Assembly (NCBI GenBank): GCA_947481635.1
Contig: CANKHJ010000011.1
Location: 1 to 47,590, forward strand
DNA from: Bradyrhizobiaceae bacterium
Lineage (GTDB): Bacteria; Pseudomonadota; Alphaproteobacteria; Rhizobiales; Xanthobacteraceae
Direction: 5' to 3'
Length of the DNA stretch: 47,590 bases
A program made the translations under genes and the position numbers. Position 1 is the first letter of the stretch; every line of letters begins with the position of its first letter. Below the pieces are notes generated by a model, which was not told the origin of the DNA, ran no database searches, and worked only from the letters and a program-made list of their open reading frames with translations. Positions 8,357 to 17,975 of the stretch are shown piece by piece.

Positions 8357-10065
8357 AACAGGAAATACCGCTGCGCCATCGGCAGCACCTCGGCCGGGGC
8401 GCAGGTGAGCAATTCACCGTCGGCGCGCACCTCGTAGGTTTCCGGATCGATGTCGATCTTCGGCGTCGCGCCGTTGTGGATCATGCTCCTCTTGCCGATG
8501 CCGCCGCGCGTGTTCGACACCGCGACCAATTGCTTTTCGATGCCGAGCTTCTTGCCGAGCCCGGCGCGCACCGCGGCCTTCGATGCGAACACCACCGACG
8601 ATGCGGTCAGTGCCTTGCCGAAGGCGCCGAACATCGGCCGGTAATGCACCGGCTGCGGCGTCGGGATCGAGGCATTCGGATCACCCATCGCGGCGGCGAC
8701 GATGGTGCCGCCCTTGATGATGCAATCCGGTTTCACGCCGAAGAAGGCCGGCGACCACATCACCAGGTCGGCCATCTTGCCCTTCTCGACCGAGCCGATG
8801 ATCTTCGACACGCCATGCGCGATTGCGGGGTTGATGGTGTATTTAGCGATATAGCGCTTGGCGCGCGCGTTGTCGTTATCGCCTTTTTCCTGCGCCAGGC
8901 GTCCGCGCTGTTTCTTCATCTTATCGGCGGTCTGCCAGGTGCGGATGATCACCTCGCCGAGCCGGCCCATTGCCTGTGAGTCCGACGACATCATCGACAG
9001 CACGCCGAGGTCATGCAGGATGTCCTCCGCCGCGATGGTTTCCTTGCGGATGCGACTCTCGGCGAAGGCCAGGTCTTCCGCGATCGACGGATCGAGATGG
9101 TGGCACACCATCAGCATGTCGAGATGCTCGTCGATGGTGTTACGCGTGAACGGCCGAGTCGGATTGGTGGACGATGGCAGCACGTTCGGCAGGCTCGCGA
9201 CCTTCATGATGTCGGGAGCGTGTCCGCCGCCGGCGCCTTCGGTGTGGAAGGCATGGATGGTGCGGCCCTTGAACGCCTTGATGGTGTCCTCGACGAAGCC
9301 AGATTCGTTCAGCGTGTCGGTGTGGATCATCACCTGCACGTCGTATTCGTCGGCGACCGAGAGACAATTGTCGATCGCCGCCGGCGTCGTGCCCCAGTCC
9401 TCGTGCAGCTTGAGCGCACAGGCGCCGGCCTTGACCATCTCCTCAAGCGCGGCAGGGCGTGACGCGTTGCCCTTGCCGGCGAAGCCGAGATTGACCGGAA
9501 AGCCGTCCGCCGCCTGGATCATGCGCGCGATGTGCCACGGCCCCGGCGTGCAGGTGGTGGCGAAAGTCCCATGTGCCGGTCCGGTGCCACCGCCGAGCAT
9601 CGAGGTGACGCCGGACATCAGCGCCTCCTCCACCTGTTGCGGGCAGATGAAATGGATGTGGGTATCGAAGCCGCCCGCGGTGAGGATCTTGCCCTCGCCC
9701 GCAATCACCTCGGTGCCCGGCCCGACGACGATGGTCACGCCCGGCTGGATGTCGGGATTGCCGGCCTTGCCGATCGAATGGATCTTGCCGTCCTTCAGGC
9801 CGACATCGGCTTTTACGATCCCCCAGTGATCGAGAATCAGCGCATTGGTGATGACGGTATCGACCGCGCCCTGCTTGTTGGTGATCTGCGACTGCCCCAT
9901 GCCGTCACGGATCACCTTGCCGCCGCCGAACTTCACCTCCTCGCCGTAGATCGTGAAATCCCTTTCCACCTCGATGATGATGTCGGTGTCCGCCAGCCGC
10001 ACGCGGTCGCCCGTGGTCGGCCCAAACATGTCGGCATAGACGGAACGTTTGATTTTGACGCTCAC
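8353..10065 (-). CDS. ureC: urease subunit alpha UreC
   Basis: 570 aa catalytic subunit that hydrolyses urea to ammonia and carbamate in the cytoplasm. All key parts are present: HIHFICPQQ nickel histidines, the carbamylated Lys in [41 protein letters not shown], and the flap Cys and His in [22 protein letters not shown] (first residues of the flap). The start is GTG 10065 with a strong GGGAGGAGA site, overlapping the stop of the HD-hydrolase gene as GTGA. Length is normal for the family. Confident. Confidence 0.99.
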   Translation of the reverse strand: MSVKIKRSVYADMFGPTTGDRVRLADTDIIIEVERDFTIYGEEVKFGGGKVIRDGMGQSQITNKQGAVDTVITNALILDHWGIVKADVGLKDGKIHSIGKAGNPDIQPGVTIVVGPGTEVIAGEGKILTAGGFDTHIHFICPQQVEEALMSGVTSMLGGGTGPAHGTFATTCTPGPWHIARMIQAADGFPVNLGFAGKGNASRPAALEEMVKAGACALKLHEDWGTTPAAIDNCLSVADEYDVQVMIHTDTLNESGFVEDTIKAFKGRTIHAFHTEGAGGGHAPDIMKVASLPNVLPSSTNPTRPFTRNTIDEHLDMLMVCHHLDPSIAEDLAFAESRIRKETIAAEDILHDLGVLSMMSSDSQAMGRLGEVIIRTWQTADKMKKQRGRLAQEKGDNDNARAKRYIAKYTINPAIAHGVSKIIGSVEKGKMADLVMWSPAFFGVKPDCIIKGGTIVAAAMGDPNASIPTPQPVHYRPMFGAFGKALTASSVVFASKAAVRAGLGKKLGIEKQLVAVSNTRGGIGKRSMIHNGATPKIDIDPETYEVRADGELLTCAPAEVLPMAQRYFLF

Positions 10066-10598
10066 AGCGATCTCCTCCCGGCCGCAACCGCTTCATCGAA
10101 TGCCTTTTCCAATTTTGCATTCAATCCGCGGCAGCCTGCGACCACCTTCTCGGCCCAATCCAGATAATCGATCAGTCGCTCGCGTTCCCACTCATCCGGC
10201 GGCGAAGTCAGCAAAGACCGCACATTGCTGGTCTTGTCGGCGATCTTGAGCATGCGCGCCCGCGCCGATTTTTTCGGCGCCTGGACGATCTGCAACCGTT
10301 TTCGCTCATCCTTGGCGAGCGATTTGTCGTCGGTGCATTCGGCGACCAGCGTCGCGACGTCGGCGTTGAATTCCCGTTCCAGTTCTTCGCGGCTGGTCGG
10401 CGTATCCTCGACGGTATCGTGCAGCCAGCCGGCGGCGATCAGCGGCGCGTCCGCGCCTTCGGTGGCGTCGGCCAGCAGCGCCGCGACCTCCGCCAGATGA
10501 TTGATGTATGGCTCCTTCGCCCGGCCCTTGCGCCGGATACCGGCATGGCGTTGGGCGGCGAAATCAGCGGCGCGGGAGACGAGGACCAGGCCGTTCAT
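10062..10598 (-). CDS. MESH1-like HD-domain hydrolase (small alarmone hydrolase family)
   Basis: 178 aa HD-domain protein, nearly the length of animal MESH1. The residues His34, His60-Asp61 (LHDTVEDT), Glu64-Asp65 and Asp121 ([10 protein letters not shown]) match the metal and catalytic residues of RelA/SpoT-type ppGpp hydrolases. The synthetase, TGS and ACT domains of full Rel proteins are absent. ATG 10598 has a GAGGA site; upstream codons belong to the ureB end. It sits between ureB (start codon 11 bases past the ureB stop) and ureC (4-base overlap), so it is co-translated with urease. It may hydrolyse (p)ppGpp, or NADPH as reported for MESH1. Why it is in a urease operon is unknown. Confidence 0.88.
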   Translation of the reverse strand: MNGLVLVSRAADFAAQRHAGIRRKGRAKEPYINHLAEVAALLADATEGADAPLIAAGWLHDTVEDTPTSREELEREFNADVATLVAECTDDKSLAKDERKRLQIVQAPKKSARARMLKIADKTSNVRSLLTSPPDEWERERLIDYLDWAEKVVAGCRGLNAKLEKAFDEAVAAGRRSL

Positions 10599-10608
10599 CG
10601 CAGCATCC

Positions 10609-10914
10609 TCACAACTTCCCCATGATTTCGCCGCGGAAGCCATAGACCACGCGCTTGCCGGCCAGCGCGACCAGCGTCACGTCGCGGGTCTGGCCCGGCT
10701 CGAAGCGCACCGCCGTGCCCGAGGCGATATCGAGCCGCATGCCGCGCGCTTTCTTGCGGTCGAACTTCAGCGCTGGATTGGTCTCGAAGAAATGATAATG
10801 CGAGCCGACCTGGATCGGCCGGTCGCCGGAATTCGCGACCGTGACTGTCACGGTCTTGCGGCCCTTATTGAGCTCGATCTCGCCGTCCTGAATAAACATC
10901 TCGCCGGGGATCAT
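10609..10914 (-). CDS. ureB: urease subunit beta UreB
   Basis: 101 aa urease beta subunit, beginning [16 protein letters not shown] and carrying the [16 protein letters not shown] segment that is diagnostic for UreB. It forms the (alpha-beta-gamma)3 enzyme with UreA and UreC. ATG 10914 has a GCGAGG site. It is separated from ureA by 114 bases containing a palindromic repeat and followed by the HD-hydrolase gene rather than directly by ureC. Confidence 0.98.
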   Translation of the reverse strand: MIPGEMFIQDGEIELNKGRKTVTVTVANSGDRPIQVGSHYHFFETNPALKFDRKKARGMRLDIASGTAVRFEPGQTRDVTLVALAGKRVVYGFRGEIMGKL

Positions 10915-10933
10915 CCGCGCCTCGCTCTCTCCG

Positions 10934-11021
10934 CGTCATGGCCGGGCTTGTCCCGGCCATCCACGTCTTTTCGGTTCATCAAGGAAGTCGCGAATGCCCG
11001 GGACAAGCCCGGGCATGACGG
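10934..11021. repeat. double palindromic repeat, CATGCCCGGG type
   Basis: Two facing copies, CGTCATGGCCGGGCTTGTCC (10934-10953) and GGACAAGCCCGGGCATGACG (11001-11020), are near-perfect inverted repeats 47 bases apart; each copy is itself partly palindromic. The element fills the ureA-ureB gap inside the operon, so it is transcribed and could fold into a large RNA hairpin that changes ureB and ureC levels relative to ureA. Confidence 0.75.
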
Positions 11022-11028
11022 CAGTGTC

Positions 11029-11331
11029 TCATCGAATCGGCTCGTGAACGGTTACGAGCTTCGTCCCATCGGGGAACGTCGCTTCCACCTGGATATCGTG
11101 GATCATTTCCGGAATGCCATCCATCACCTGCGCGCGGGTGATGACATGGGCGCCGGCTTCCATCAGTTCGGCGACGGTGCGGCCATCGCGCGCGCCTTCC
11201 ATGATGAAGTCGGTGATCAGCGCGATCGATTCCGGATGGTTGAGCTTCACGCCGCGTTCGAGGCGGCGGCGCGCGACGATCGCGGCCATGGCGATCAGCA
11301 GCTTGTCTTTTTCACGCGGCGTCAGATTCAT
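11029..11331 (-). CDS. ureA: urease subunit gamma UreA
   Basis: 100 aa gamma subunit, with the family start [17 protein letters not shown], the [10 protein letters not shown] segment and the C-terminal [12 protein letters not shown]. It forms the trimeric urease with UreB and UreC. The ATG lies 18 bases after the ureD stop codon. Length and motifs are standard. Confidence 0.98.
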   Translation of the reverse strand: MNLTPREKDKLLIAMAAIVARRRLERGVKLNHPESIALITDFIMEGARDGRTVAELMEAGAHVITRAQVMDGIPEMIHDIQVEATFPDGTKLVTVHEPIR

Positions 11332-11349
11332 GACGATCCTTGAACCCGT

Positions 11350-12213
11350 TCAGTTGAGCCAGAGCCGGGGCAGAGCATGCCCATCCACGGCGGATAACAC
11401 CAGCATCAGGTCGTGGCGCAGGCGGGCGCCGTCCGTGGCGCAGAGCCGCGCAACGGCGATGCCGTTCCAGGCCGAGATGCCGACCTCCCCGGCGAATTTG
11501 TCTTCCAGGTCACGAACCGCCGCGACAGCGGCTTCCTCGCCCGGCACCATCAGCACCGTCGCCAGCGCGACGCCGCCGCCAGCGATGGCGGGCTCGGCGA
11601 GCTGGTCGGACATCGCGCCATCCAGGCGCAAGGTCTCGGCAAACACCAGCCGTCCCTCCCGGCGGATGCGCCAGCGGTCGACCAGCTTGCCCTGCGTGAC
11701 GGTCTCGCCCATGGCGGACCGGCCGAACACCACAGCTTCCGTGAGCAGCAGCCTCCCGCCGGCGGCGATATCGGCCTCGACGCGGCGCGAGAGCCTCGCC
11801 TGGTCGAACAGAATGGTCTCCTGCGGTAGCCAGCGCATCGTGCCGCCGGCGCCGATTGCAAGCGTCAACGAAATGTCGGTATCCGGCCCGAGCGAGCGAT
11901 AGACCTTCTCCGCCGCGGCGGTGGTCATGGTCAGGCTCGCGCCCTCGCCGACCGAAATGTCGAAATCGAACCGATCGCCGCCGGTGACGCCGCCGGCCGA
12001 ATTGACCGTAACGGCTTCAAGAATCGGGCCGTTGGGAAATCGGACGCGCAGCGAGCCGTGTTCGTGCACCCGGCCACGGCGGCTGACGCCGTCGACTGCG
12101 TTGACGGTGAGCGCGATCCGGCCGGTCGCGCGATTGGCGGCGAAGATCTTACCACTGCTGGTTTCCGACGCTGCGGATGTCTTTTCGGTCAAAGGAAGAA
12201 ACCCCACCGGCAC
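11350..12213 (-). CDS. ureD: urease accessory protein UreD (UreH)
   Basis: About 287 aa. The frame carries the UreD signatures SAGGVTGGDRFDFDI, MRWLPQETILFDQA and GRSAMGETV. UreD binds apo-urease and conducts nickel from UreG. No ATG is available after the urtE stop at 12252, so the start must be alternative: GTG 12213 or GTG 12207, or TTG 12192. I give 12213 with low certainty about the exact codon. The open frame runs on upstream through urtE, but that part is a shadow. It links the urt transporter genes to the urease subunits. Confidence 0.9.
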   Translation of the reverse strand: MPVGFLPLTEKTSAASETSSGKIFAANRATGRIALTVNAVDGVSRRGRVHEHGSLRVRFPNGPILEAVTVNSAGGVTGGDRFDFDISVGEGASLTMTTAAAEKVYRSLGPDTDISLTLAIGAGGTMRWLPQETILFDQARLSRRVEADIAAGGRLLLTEAVVFGRSAMGETVTQGKLVDRWRIRREGRLVFAETLRLDGAMSDQLAEPAIAGGGVALATVLMVPGEEAAVAAVRDLEDKFAGEVGISAWNGIAVARLCATDGARLRHDLMLVLSAVDGHALPRLWLN

Positions 12214-12251
12214 GCGTTGCGCGCCACCCTCCCTGACGGGAGGGACAAGCC

Positions 12252-12947
12252 TCAAATCGCCAGCGCCCGCTTCAGCGCGACTTCGTCCAGCTCTTCGCGC
12301 GTCGCGGCATAGACCACCGTTCCGCGGTCCATCACCATGAAAGTGTCGCCGAGCTCCTGGGCAAAGTCGAGATATTGCTCGACCAGGACGATGGCCATCT
12401 GGCCGAGCCCGCGCAGATAGGTAATCGCGCGGCCGATATCCTTGATGATCGAGGGCTGGATGCCTTCGGTCGGCTCGTCGAGCAGCAGCAGGCGCGGCCG
12501 CATCACCAGCGCGCGGCCGATCGCAAGCTGCTGCTGCTGGCCGCCGGAAAGATCGCCGCCGCGCCGGCGCAGCATGTCGTTCAGCACCGGAAACAGGGAG
12601 AACACGTCGTCCGGGATGCTGCGGTCGGCGCGCTTCAGCGGCGCGAAACCGGTCTGGAGATTTTCCTCGACCGTCAGCAGCGGAAAGATCTCGCGGCCCT
12701 GTGGCACATAGGCGATGCCACGGCGCGCGCGCTCGGCCGGCGGCAGGCCATTGAGCGATTTGCCGTCGAGTTGGATGTCGCCGCGCGTGATCGGATGCTG
12801 GCCGGCGAACGCATCGAGCAGGCTGGTCTTTCCGACGCCATTGCGACCGAGCACACAGGTGACCTTGCCGATCTCGGCCTTGAGCGACACGCCGCGTAGA
12901 GCCTGCGCTGCGCCGTAGTGGAGATCGACCGTGGTGGCTTCGAGCAT
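12252..12947 (-). CDS. urtE: urea ABC transporter ATP-binding protein UrtE
   Basis: 231 aa LivF-type ABC ATPase. Walker A GRNGVGKTS, Q-loop YVPQGREIFP, signature LSGGQQQQ and Walker B LLLLDEPTEG are all intact, and the LLLLDEPTEGIQPSII string is characteristic of UrtE. ATG 12947 lies two bases past the urtD stop. Together with UrtD it powers high-affinity urea uptake through UrtB and UrtC. Confidence 0.96.
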   Translation of the reverse strand: MLEATTVDLHYGAAQALRGVSLKAEIGKVTCVLGRNGVGKTSLLDAFAGQHPITRGDIQLDGKSLNGLPPAERARRGIAYVPQGREIFPLLTVEENLQTGFAPLKRADRSIPDDVFSLFPVLNDMLRRRGGDLSGGQQQQLAIGRALVMRPRLLLLDEPTEGIQPSIIKDIGRAITYLRGLGQMAIVLVEQYLDFAQELGDTFMVMDRGTVVYAATREELDEVALKRALAI

Positions 12948-12949
12948 GA

Positions 12950-13714
12950 TCAGCGTCCCAGATACACTTCGACGACGCGCTCGTTCTCCGACACCTGATC
13001 GATGGTGCCCTCCGCGAGCACCGAACCCTCGTGTAGGCACGTGACCTTGACGCCAAGCTCGCGCACGAACGACATGTCGTGCTCAACCACCACGACGGTC
13101 TTATGCTGGTTGATCTCCTTCAGCAGCTCCGCTGTTTCGCGCGTCTCGGCATCGGTCATGCCGGCCACCGGCTCGTCGACCAGCAGCAGCTTCGGCTCCT
13201 GCGCCAGCAGCATGCCGATTTCGAGCCACTGTTTCTGCCCATGCGCGAGGCTGCCGGCGACGCGGTCACGGATCTTGTTCAGCCGGATGGTGTCGAGGAT
13301 CGCGGCGACGCGATCCTGCTCCTCGCTGCTGTCGCGCCAGAGCAATGTGCCGCGCGGCGAACGGTCATGCTTGAGAGCGAGGCGGATATTGTCCTCGACG
13401 CTGTGCATGTCGAACACCGTCGGCTTCTGGAATTTGCGGCCGATGCCGAGCATCGCGATCTGCGTCTCGTCGAGGCGCGTGAGATCGTGCGCGCCGTCGA
13501 ACATCACGTCACCCTCGTCCGGACGGGTTTTGCCGGTGACCACGTCCATCATCGTGGTCTTGCCGGCGCCGTTCGGGCCGATGATCGCGCGCATCTCGCC
13601 TGGCGCAACCGCGAAGGACAGGCTGTTAAGCGCGCGGAAGCCATCGAACGAGACCGTGACGCCGTCGAGGTAGAGCAGCGAGTTCGTCGTGAGGGTTTCC
13701 TTGTCCATCGCCAT
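12950..13714 (-). CDS. urtD: urea ABC transporter ATP-binding protein UrtD
   Basis: 254 aa LivG-type ABC ATPase. Walker A GPNGAGKTT, the variant signature LAHGQKQWLEIG (LSHGQ in most UrtD proteins) and Walker B LLLVDEPVAGM are present; GMTDAETRETAELL is typical of UrtD. The start region reads GTG-ATG, overlapping the urtC stop; ATG 13714 is given, GTG 13717 and ATG 13705 are alternatives. All genes from urtC to urtE overlap or nearly touch, indicating tight coupling. Confidence 0.96.
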   Translation of the reverse strand: MAMDKETLTTNSLLYLDGVTVSFDGFRALNSLSFAVAPGEMRAIIGPNGAGKTTMMDVVTGKTRPDEGDVMFDGAHDLTRLDETQIAMLGIGRKFQKPTVFDMHSVEDNIRLALKHDRSPRGTLLWRDSSEEQDRVAAILDTIRLNKIRDRVAGSLAHGQKQWLEIGMLLAQEPKLLLVDEPVAGMTDAETRETAELLKEINQHKTVVVVEHDMSFVRELGVKVTCLHEGSVLAEGTIDQVSENERVVEVYLGR

Positions 13715-14874
13715 CACTCCGCGGGCCGCGCTTCGGGGACAGGCGACGCAGCCTCAGCAGCCGCCACCGCGGCGCGCTCGCGCCGTTGCGCCATGAACTT
13801 GCGATAGGCACCGACGATGCCCGCCGGCAGGAACAGCGTGACCATCACGAACAACCCGCCGAGCAGGAACAGCCAATAGGGGGCGAGGAATCCGGACGTG
13901 AAATAGGTCTTGGCGTAGTTCACCAGCAGCGCGCCGATCACCGCGCCGGTGAGCGTTCCACGTCCGCCGACCGCCACCCAGATCACCGCCTCGATCGAAT
14001 TGGCCGGGGCGAATTCGCTCGGATTGATGATGCCGACCTGCGGCACGAACAGCGCTCCGGCGACACCCGCCATGCAGGCCGACAGCGTGAACACGAACAG
14101 CTTGTAGGATTCGACCCGGTAGCCGAGGAAGCGGGTGCGCGATTCGGCGTCGCGGATCGCAATCAGCACCTTGCCGAGTTTCGAGGTGATGATGGCGCGG
14201 CACATCAGGAAGCCGAGGATCAGCGCCACGCAAGAGATCGCGAACAGCGCGTTGCGGGTTCCGCCGGACTGCACGTTGAAGCCGAGGATGTCTTTGAAAT
14301 CGGTGAGGCCGTTATTGCCGCCGAAGCCGAAATTGTTGCGGAAGAAGCCGAGCAGCAGCGCGTAGGTCATCGCCTGCGTGATGATCGACAGATAGACACC
14401 GGTGACGCGGCTGCGGAAAGCGAACCAGCCGAACACGAAGGCGAGCAAGCCCGGCACCAGCACCACCATGATCGCCGCGTACCAGAAGTGATCGAAGAAA
14501 TACCAGAAGAACGGCAATTCCTTCCAATTCAGGAACACCATGAAGTCGGGGAGAATCGGATGCGAATAGACGCCGCGCGTGCCGATCTGCCGCATCAGAT
14601 ACATGCCCATGGCGTAGCCGCCGAGTGCGAAGAACGCGCCGTGGCCAAGCGAGAGGATGCCGCAATAGCCCCAGATCAGGTCGATCGAAAGCGCCAGCAG
14701 CGCGTAGCAGAGATACTTGCCCCACAACGCGACGATGTAGGTCGGGACGTGGATCGGCCATGACGGCGGCACCACGAGATTGAGGATCGGCACCAGCACG
14801 GCGAACGCCATCAGCGTCAGCACCATGATCGCGGTGCCGCGGTCTCCCAGGCGCGTGACGAGGGCGGCGATCAT
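13714..14874 (-). CDS. urtC: urea ABC transporter permease UrtC
   Basis: 386 aa LivM-type inner-membrane permease with about ten hydrophobic segments. The conserved GYCGILSLGHGAFFALGGYAMG region (first part typical of LivM/UrtC) is followed by the cytoplasmic EAA-like loop KVLIAIRDAESRTRFLGY. It overlaps urtB by four bases (ATGA) and urtD by up to four. It forms the urea channel with UrtB. Confidence 0.96.
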   Translation of the reverse strand: MIAALVTRLGDRGTAIMVLTLMAFAVLVPILNLVVPPSWPIHVPTYIVALWGKYLCYALLALSIDLIWGYCGILSLGHGAFFALGGYAMGMYLMRQIGTRGVYSHPILPDFMVFLNWKELPFFWYFFDHFWYAAIMVVLVPGLLAFVFGWFAFRSRVTGVYLSIITQAMTYALLLGFFRNNFGFGGNNGLTDFKDILGFNVQSGGTRNALFAISCVALILGFLMCRAIITSKLGKVLIAIRDAESRTRFLGYRVESYKLFVFTLSACMAGVAGALFVPQVGIINPSEFAPANSIEAVIWVAVGGRGTLTGAVIGALLVNYAKTYFTSGFLAPYWLFLLGGLFVMVTLFLPAGIVGAYRKFMAQRRERAAVAAAEAASPVPEARPAE

Positions 14875-16505
14875 GCTTCCACCGCCCGGCCCTTGAGCGC
14901 GAACATGCCGCGCGGGCGCTTCTGGATGAACAGGATGATGAAGACCAGGATCAGGATCTTGCCGAGCACCGCGCCGGCATAGGGCTCAAGAAACTTGTTG
15001 GCGATGCCGAGCGTGAGCGCTGCGACCAGCGTGCCCCATAGATTGCCGACGCCGCCGAACACAACGACCATGAAACTGTCGATGATGTAGCTCTGGCCGA
15101 GGTTGGGCGAGACGTTGTCGATCTGCGACAGCGCGACGCCGGCGATGCCGGCAATCCCGGAGCCGAGCCCAAAGGTGAGCGCGTCGATGCGCTTGGTGCG
15201 GATACCCATCGAGGCAGCCATGGTGCGGTTCTGCGTCACTGCCCGCATTTCGAGCCCGAGGCGGGTCAGCCGCAGCAACCCGAGCAGCGCAACGAACACG
15301 ACGCCCGTGAACACGATGATCCACAGCCGGCCGTAAGTGATCGAGATTTGGCCGATCTCGAATGAACCGCTCATCCACGACGGCGCGCCGACTTCGCGGT
15401 TATTCGCGCCGAAGATCGTGCGAACCGCCTGCTGCAGGATCAGCGAAATGCCCCAGGTGGCGAGCAAAGTCTCGAGCGGCCGGCCATAGAGATAGCGGAT
15501 CACGGTGCGTTCGATGCCGATGCCGATGATGCCGGCGACGCAGAAGGCGAGCGGCACCGCCATCAACAACGAATAGTCGAATAGCCACGGATAGCGGGTG
15601 CGGATGATCTCCTGCACGACGTAAGTCGTATAGGCGCCGAGCATCACCATCTCGCCATGAGCCATGTTGATGACGCCCATCACGCCGAAGGTGATCGCAA
15701 GGCCGATCGCTGCCAGCAGCAGCACCGATCCGAGCGATAGCCCGTACCAGAAATTCTGCACCGCATTCCACAATGCGAGATTCTGCTGCATCGCGGTCAG
15801 CGCATCGCGCGCGGCGCGCGCGACCAATGCCGGTGTGGTCGCGGGCAGGCTCGACAACAGCCCCAGCGCATCCTGGTCGCCGCGATCGCGAACCACCACG
15901 ATCGCGTCCACCTTGTCGGATTCGCTCGCGCCTTCACTGAACAGGATCGCCGCGGCGCGCGCCTCGTTCAGCACCTTGCGGACGCGCGGCAGGGTTTCCT
16001 TGGCGAGTGCGGCATCGAGCGTCGGAAGCGCCGCGGCGTCGCGCGACTTGAACACCGCCTGAGCGGCTTGCAGGCGTATGGTCGGATCGGGCGCAAGCAA
16101 TGTGAGGGCGCCCATGGCCGCATCGACGGTACGGCGCAGCCGGTTATTGAGGCGCACCATTGCAAGATCGGCCGGCGCGGGAACAGGACTGGTGGCGACG
16201 GGCTGGCCGGTCGCCGCATCGAGCAGGCGGCCGTCGGCCTCGCGGATGAAAACTTTCTTGGTGGCGGCGCTGAACATCAGGCGGCCATCGCGCAAAGCGC
16301 TGATCACCGGCGCGGCCATCGCATGACCGGTGGCGGCGATCTCGCCGATGGCGGGGTCGGTATCGCTATAATCGTCGGTCGTGAAGCGCAGCAATGCGTC
16401 GTCGAACGGCGCCGCATTCAACGTCGTCGCGGCCAAGAGACTGACGGCGAATAAGACGACAAACGCTAAGATACAGACGACGAAACGCTCGGCGATCACA
16501 CGCAT
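14871..16505 (-). CDS. urtB: urea ABC transporter permease UrtB
   Basis: 544 aa. The first ~30 residues look like a signal peptide or membrane anchor, followed by a ~200-residue periplasmic region typical of UrtB but absent from LivH, then a LivH-type membrane domain (GVINMAHGEMVMLGAY; GVGNLWGTLVAA). The length fits the extended UrtB family. The start codon at 16505 has only a weak ribosome site, after an 88-base gap that holds a strong hairpin. Confidence 0.96.
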   Translation of the reverse strand: MRVIAERFVVCILAFVVLFAVSLLAATTLNAAPFDDALLRFTTDDYSDTDPAIGEIAATGHAMAAPVISALRDGRLMFSAATKKVFIREADGRLLDAATGQPVATSPVPAPADLAMVRLNNRLRRTVDAAMGALTLLAPDPTIRLQAAQAVFKSRDAAALPTLDAALAKETLPRVRKVLNEARAAAILFSEGASESDKVDAIVVVRDRGDQDALGLLSSLPATTPALVARAARDALTAMQQNLALWNAVQNFWYGLSLGSVLLLAAIGLAITFGVMGVINMAHGEMVMLGAYTTYVVQEIIRTRYPWLFDYSLLMAVPLAFCVAGIIGIGIERTVIRYLYGRPLETLLATWGISLILQQAVRTIFGANNREVGAPSWMSGSFEIGQISITYGRLWIIVFTGVVFVALLGLLRLTRLGLEMRAVTQNRTMAASMGIRTKRIDALTFGLGSGIAGIAGVALSQIDNVSPNLGQSYIIDSFMVVVFGGVGNLWGTLVAALTLGIANKFLEPYAGAVLGKILILVFIILFIQKRPRGMFALKGRAVEA

Positions 16506-16536
16506 CGAATTCAGCCCCGGCGGTCTGAGTTTTTTT

Positions 16537-16561
16537 GGAGGCGGCGGGGACCGCCGCCTCC
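16537..16561. terminator. hairpin between urtA and urtB, probable mRNA-stabilising structure
   Basis: A perfect 11-base-pair inverted repeat GGAGGCGGCGG / CCGCCGCCTCC with a three-base loop. On the transcribed (minus-strand) RNA the following bases are A-rich, not U-rich, so it is not a standard intrinsic terminator. Such hairpins after binding-protein genes often protect the upstream message from 3' decay and give more binding protein than permease. Confidence 0.6.
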
Positions 16562-16593
16562 AGTCGTGAGGGACGAGAGTTACCGCAGCGCGA

Positions 16594-17901
16594 TCAGGCG
16601 CCGCACTTGTTGGTCTTGGTGTTGAAGTTGCCGCACTTCTTGTCGACCCAATCGCCGATCAGGTCCTTGGACTCCGGCAGTTCCTTCGACCAGGCATCGC
16701 CCGGCACCAGGCCCGGCGTCTTCCACACCACGTCGAACTGGCCATCGGCCTTGATCTCGCCGATCAGCACCGGCTTGGTGATGTGGTGGTTCGCCAGCAT
16801 CTCCGAGGTGCCGCCCGTGAGGTTCGGGACCTTGATACCCGGCAGTGCGTCGATCACCTTGTCCGGATCGACAGTCTTGGCCTTGGTGACGGCTTCGACC
16901 CACATCTTGAAGCCGATCACATGGGCTTCCATCGGATCGTTGGTGACGCGCTTCGGATCCTTGATGAAGGTCTTCCAGTTCTTGATGAACTCGTCATTCG
17001 CCGGGCTCTTCACCGACTGGAAGTAGTTCCAGGCAGCGAGATGGCCGAGCAGCGGCTTGGTGTCGAGACCGGCGAGTTCTTCTTCACCGACCGAGAACGC
17101 CACGACCGGGATGTCCTTCGCGCTGACGCCCTGGTTGCCGAGCTCCTTGTAGAACGGAACGTTGGCGTCGCCATTGATGGTCGAAACCACGCCGGTCTTC
17201 TTGCCCGCCGAGCCGAACTTCTTGATATCGGCGACGATGGTCTGCCAGTCGGAGTGACCGAACGGCGTGTAGTTGATCATGATGTCTTCCTTCTTCACGC
17301 CTTTCGCGAGAAGGTAGGCCTCAAGGATCTTGTTGGTGGTGCGCGGATAGACGTAGTCGGTACCGGCCAGAACCCAGCGCTGCACCTTCTCGTCTTTCAT
17401 CAGATAGTCGACCGCAGGGATCGCCTGCTGGTTCGGAGCGGCGCCCGTATAGAACACGTTGCGCTCGCTCTCTTCGCCCTCGTATTGCACGGGGTAGAAG
17501 AGGATCGAGTTCAGCTCCTTGAACACCGGCAGCACCGACTTGCGGGACGACGACGTCCAGCAGCCGAACACGACCGATACCTTATCCTTGGCGATCAGCT
17601 CACGCGCCTTCTCGGCGAATTTCGGCCAATCGGACGCAGGATCGACGACAACCGCCTCAAGCTTCTTGCCGAGGATGCCGCCCTTCTTGTTCTGCTCGTC
17701 GATCAGGAACAGCATCGTGTCCTTCAGCGTGGTCTCGCTGATGGCCATGGTGCCTGAGAGTGAATGGAGAATTCCGACCTTGATGGTTTCCTGGGCCTTG
17801 GCCGGCACCGCCGCCGCAAGACCGATTGCCAATCCCGCCGTGGCGCCAAGCCAGCTGCGGGCAGTCGGTCGCTTTGCGACCGCACCGACGAATTTAAGCA
17901 T
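16594..17901 (-). CDS. urtA: urea ABC transporter substrate-binding protein UrtA
   Basis: 435 aa periplasmic binding protein. The signal peptide is residues 1-36 with cleavage expected at AKA/QE. The mature part starts ETIKVGILHSLSGTMAISE, diagnostic for UrtA, with the FGCWTSSSRKSVLPVFK and FYPVQYEG segments of the urea/amide family. ATG 17901 has a GAGGA site; the frame open to 18033 runs into the promoter and was not used. First gene of the urt-ure unit, downstream of a sigma-54 promoter, which fits induction under nitrogen limitation. Confidence 0.97.
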   Translation of the reverse strand: MLKFVGAVAKRPTARSWLGATAGLAIGLAAAVPAKAQETIKVGILHSLSGTMAISETTLKDTMLFLIDEQNKKGGILGKKLEAVVVDPASDWPKFAEKARELIAKDKVSVVFGCWTSSSRKSVLPVFKELNSILFYPVQYEGEESERNVFYTGAAPNQQAIPAVDYLMKDEKVQRWVLAGTDYVYPRTTNKILEAYLLAKGVKKEDIMINYTPFGHSDWQTIVADIKKFGSAGKKTGVVSTINGDANVPFYKELGNQGVSAKDIPVVAFSVGEEELAGLDTKPLLGHLAAWNYFQSVKSPANDEFIKNWKTFIKDPKRVTNDPMEAHVIGFKMWVEAVTKAKTVDPDKVIDALPGIKVPNLTGGTSEMLANHHITKPVLIGEIKADGQFDVVWKTPGLVPGDAWSKELPESKDLIGDWVDKKCGNFNTKTNKCGA

Positions 17902-17975
17902 CCCGATGTCCTCTGTTTTTTGAACGCGCACGCGGTCGGGCCCCCGGCGAAACCCCCCTCGCAAAGACCAAGTTC

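Noticed and set aside
11350-13086. 578-aa minus frame suggesting a urtE-ureD fusion
   Set aside because: The N-terminal part is urtE read in the wrong frame; only the last ~287 codons are UreD.
16530-16562. T-run plus hairpin as an intrinsic terminator after urtA
   Set aside because: The T-run is on the plus strand before the hairpin; on the transcribed minus strand it is an A-run, so it cannot end urtA transcripts in the standard way.
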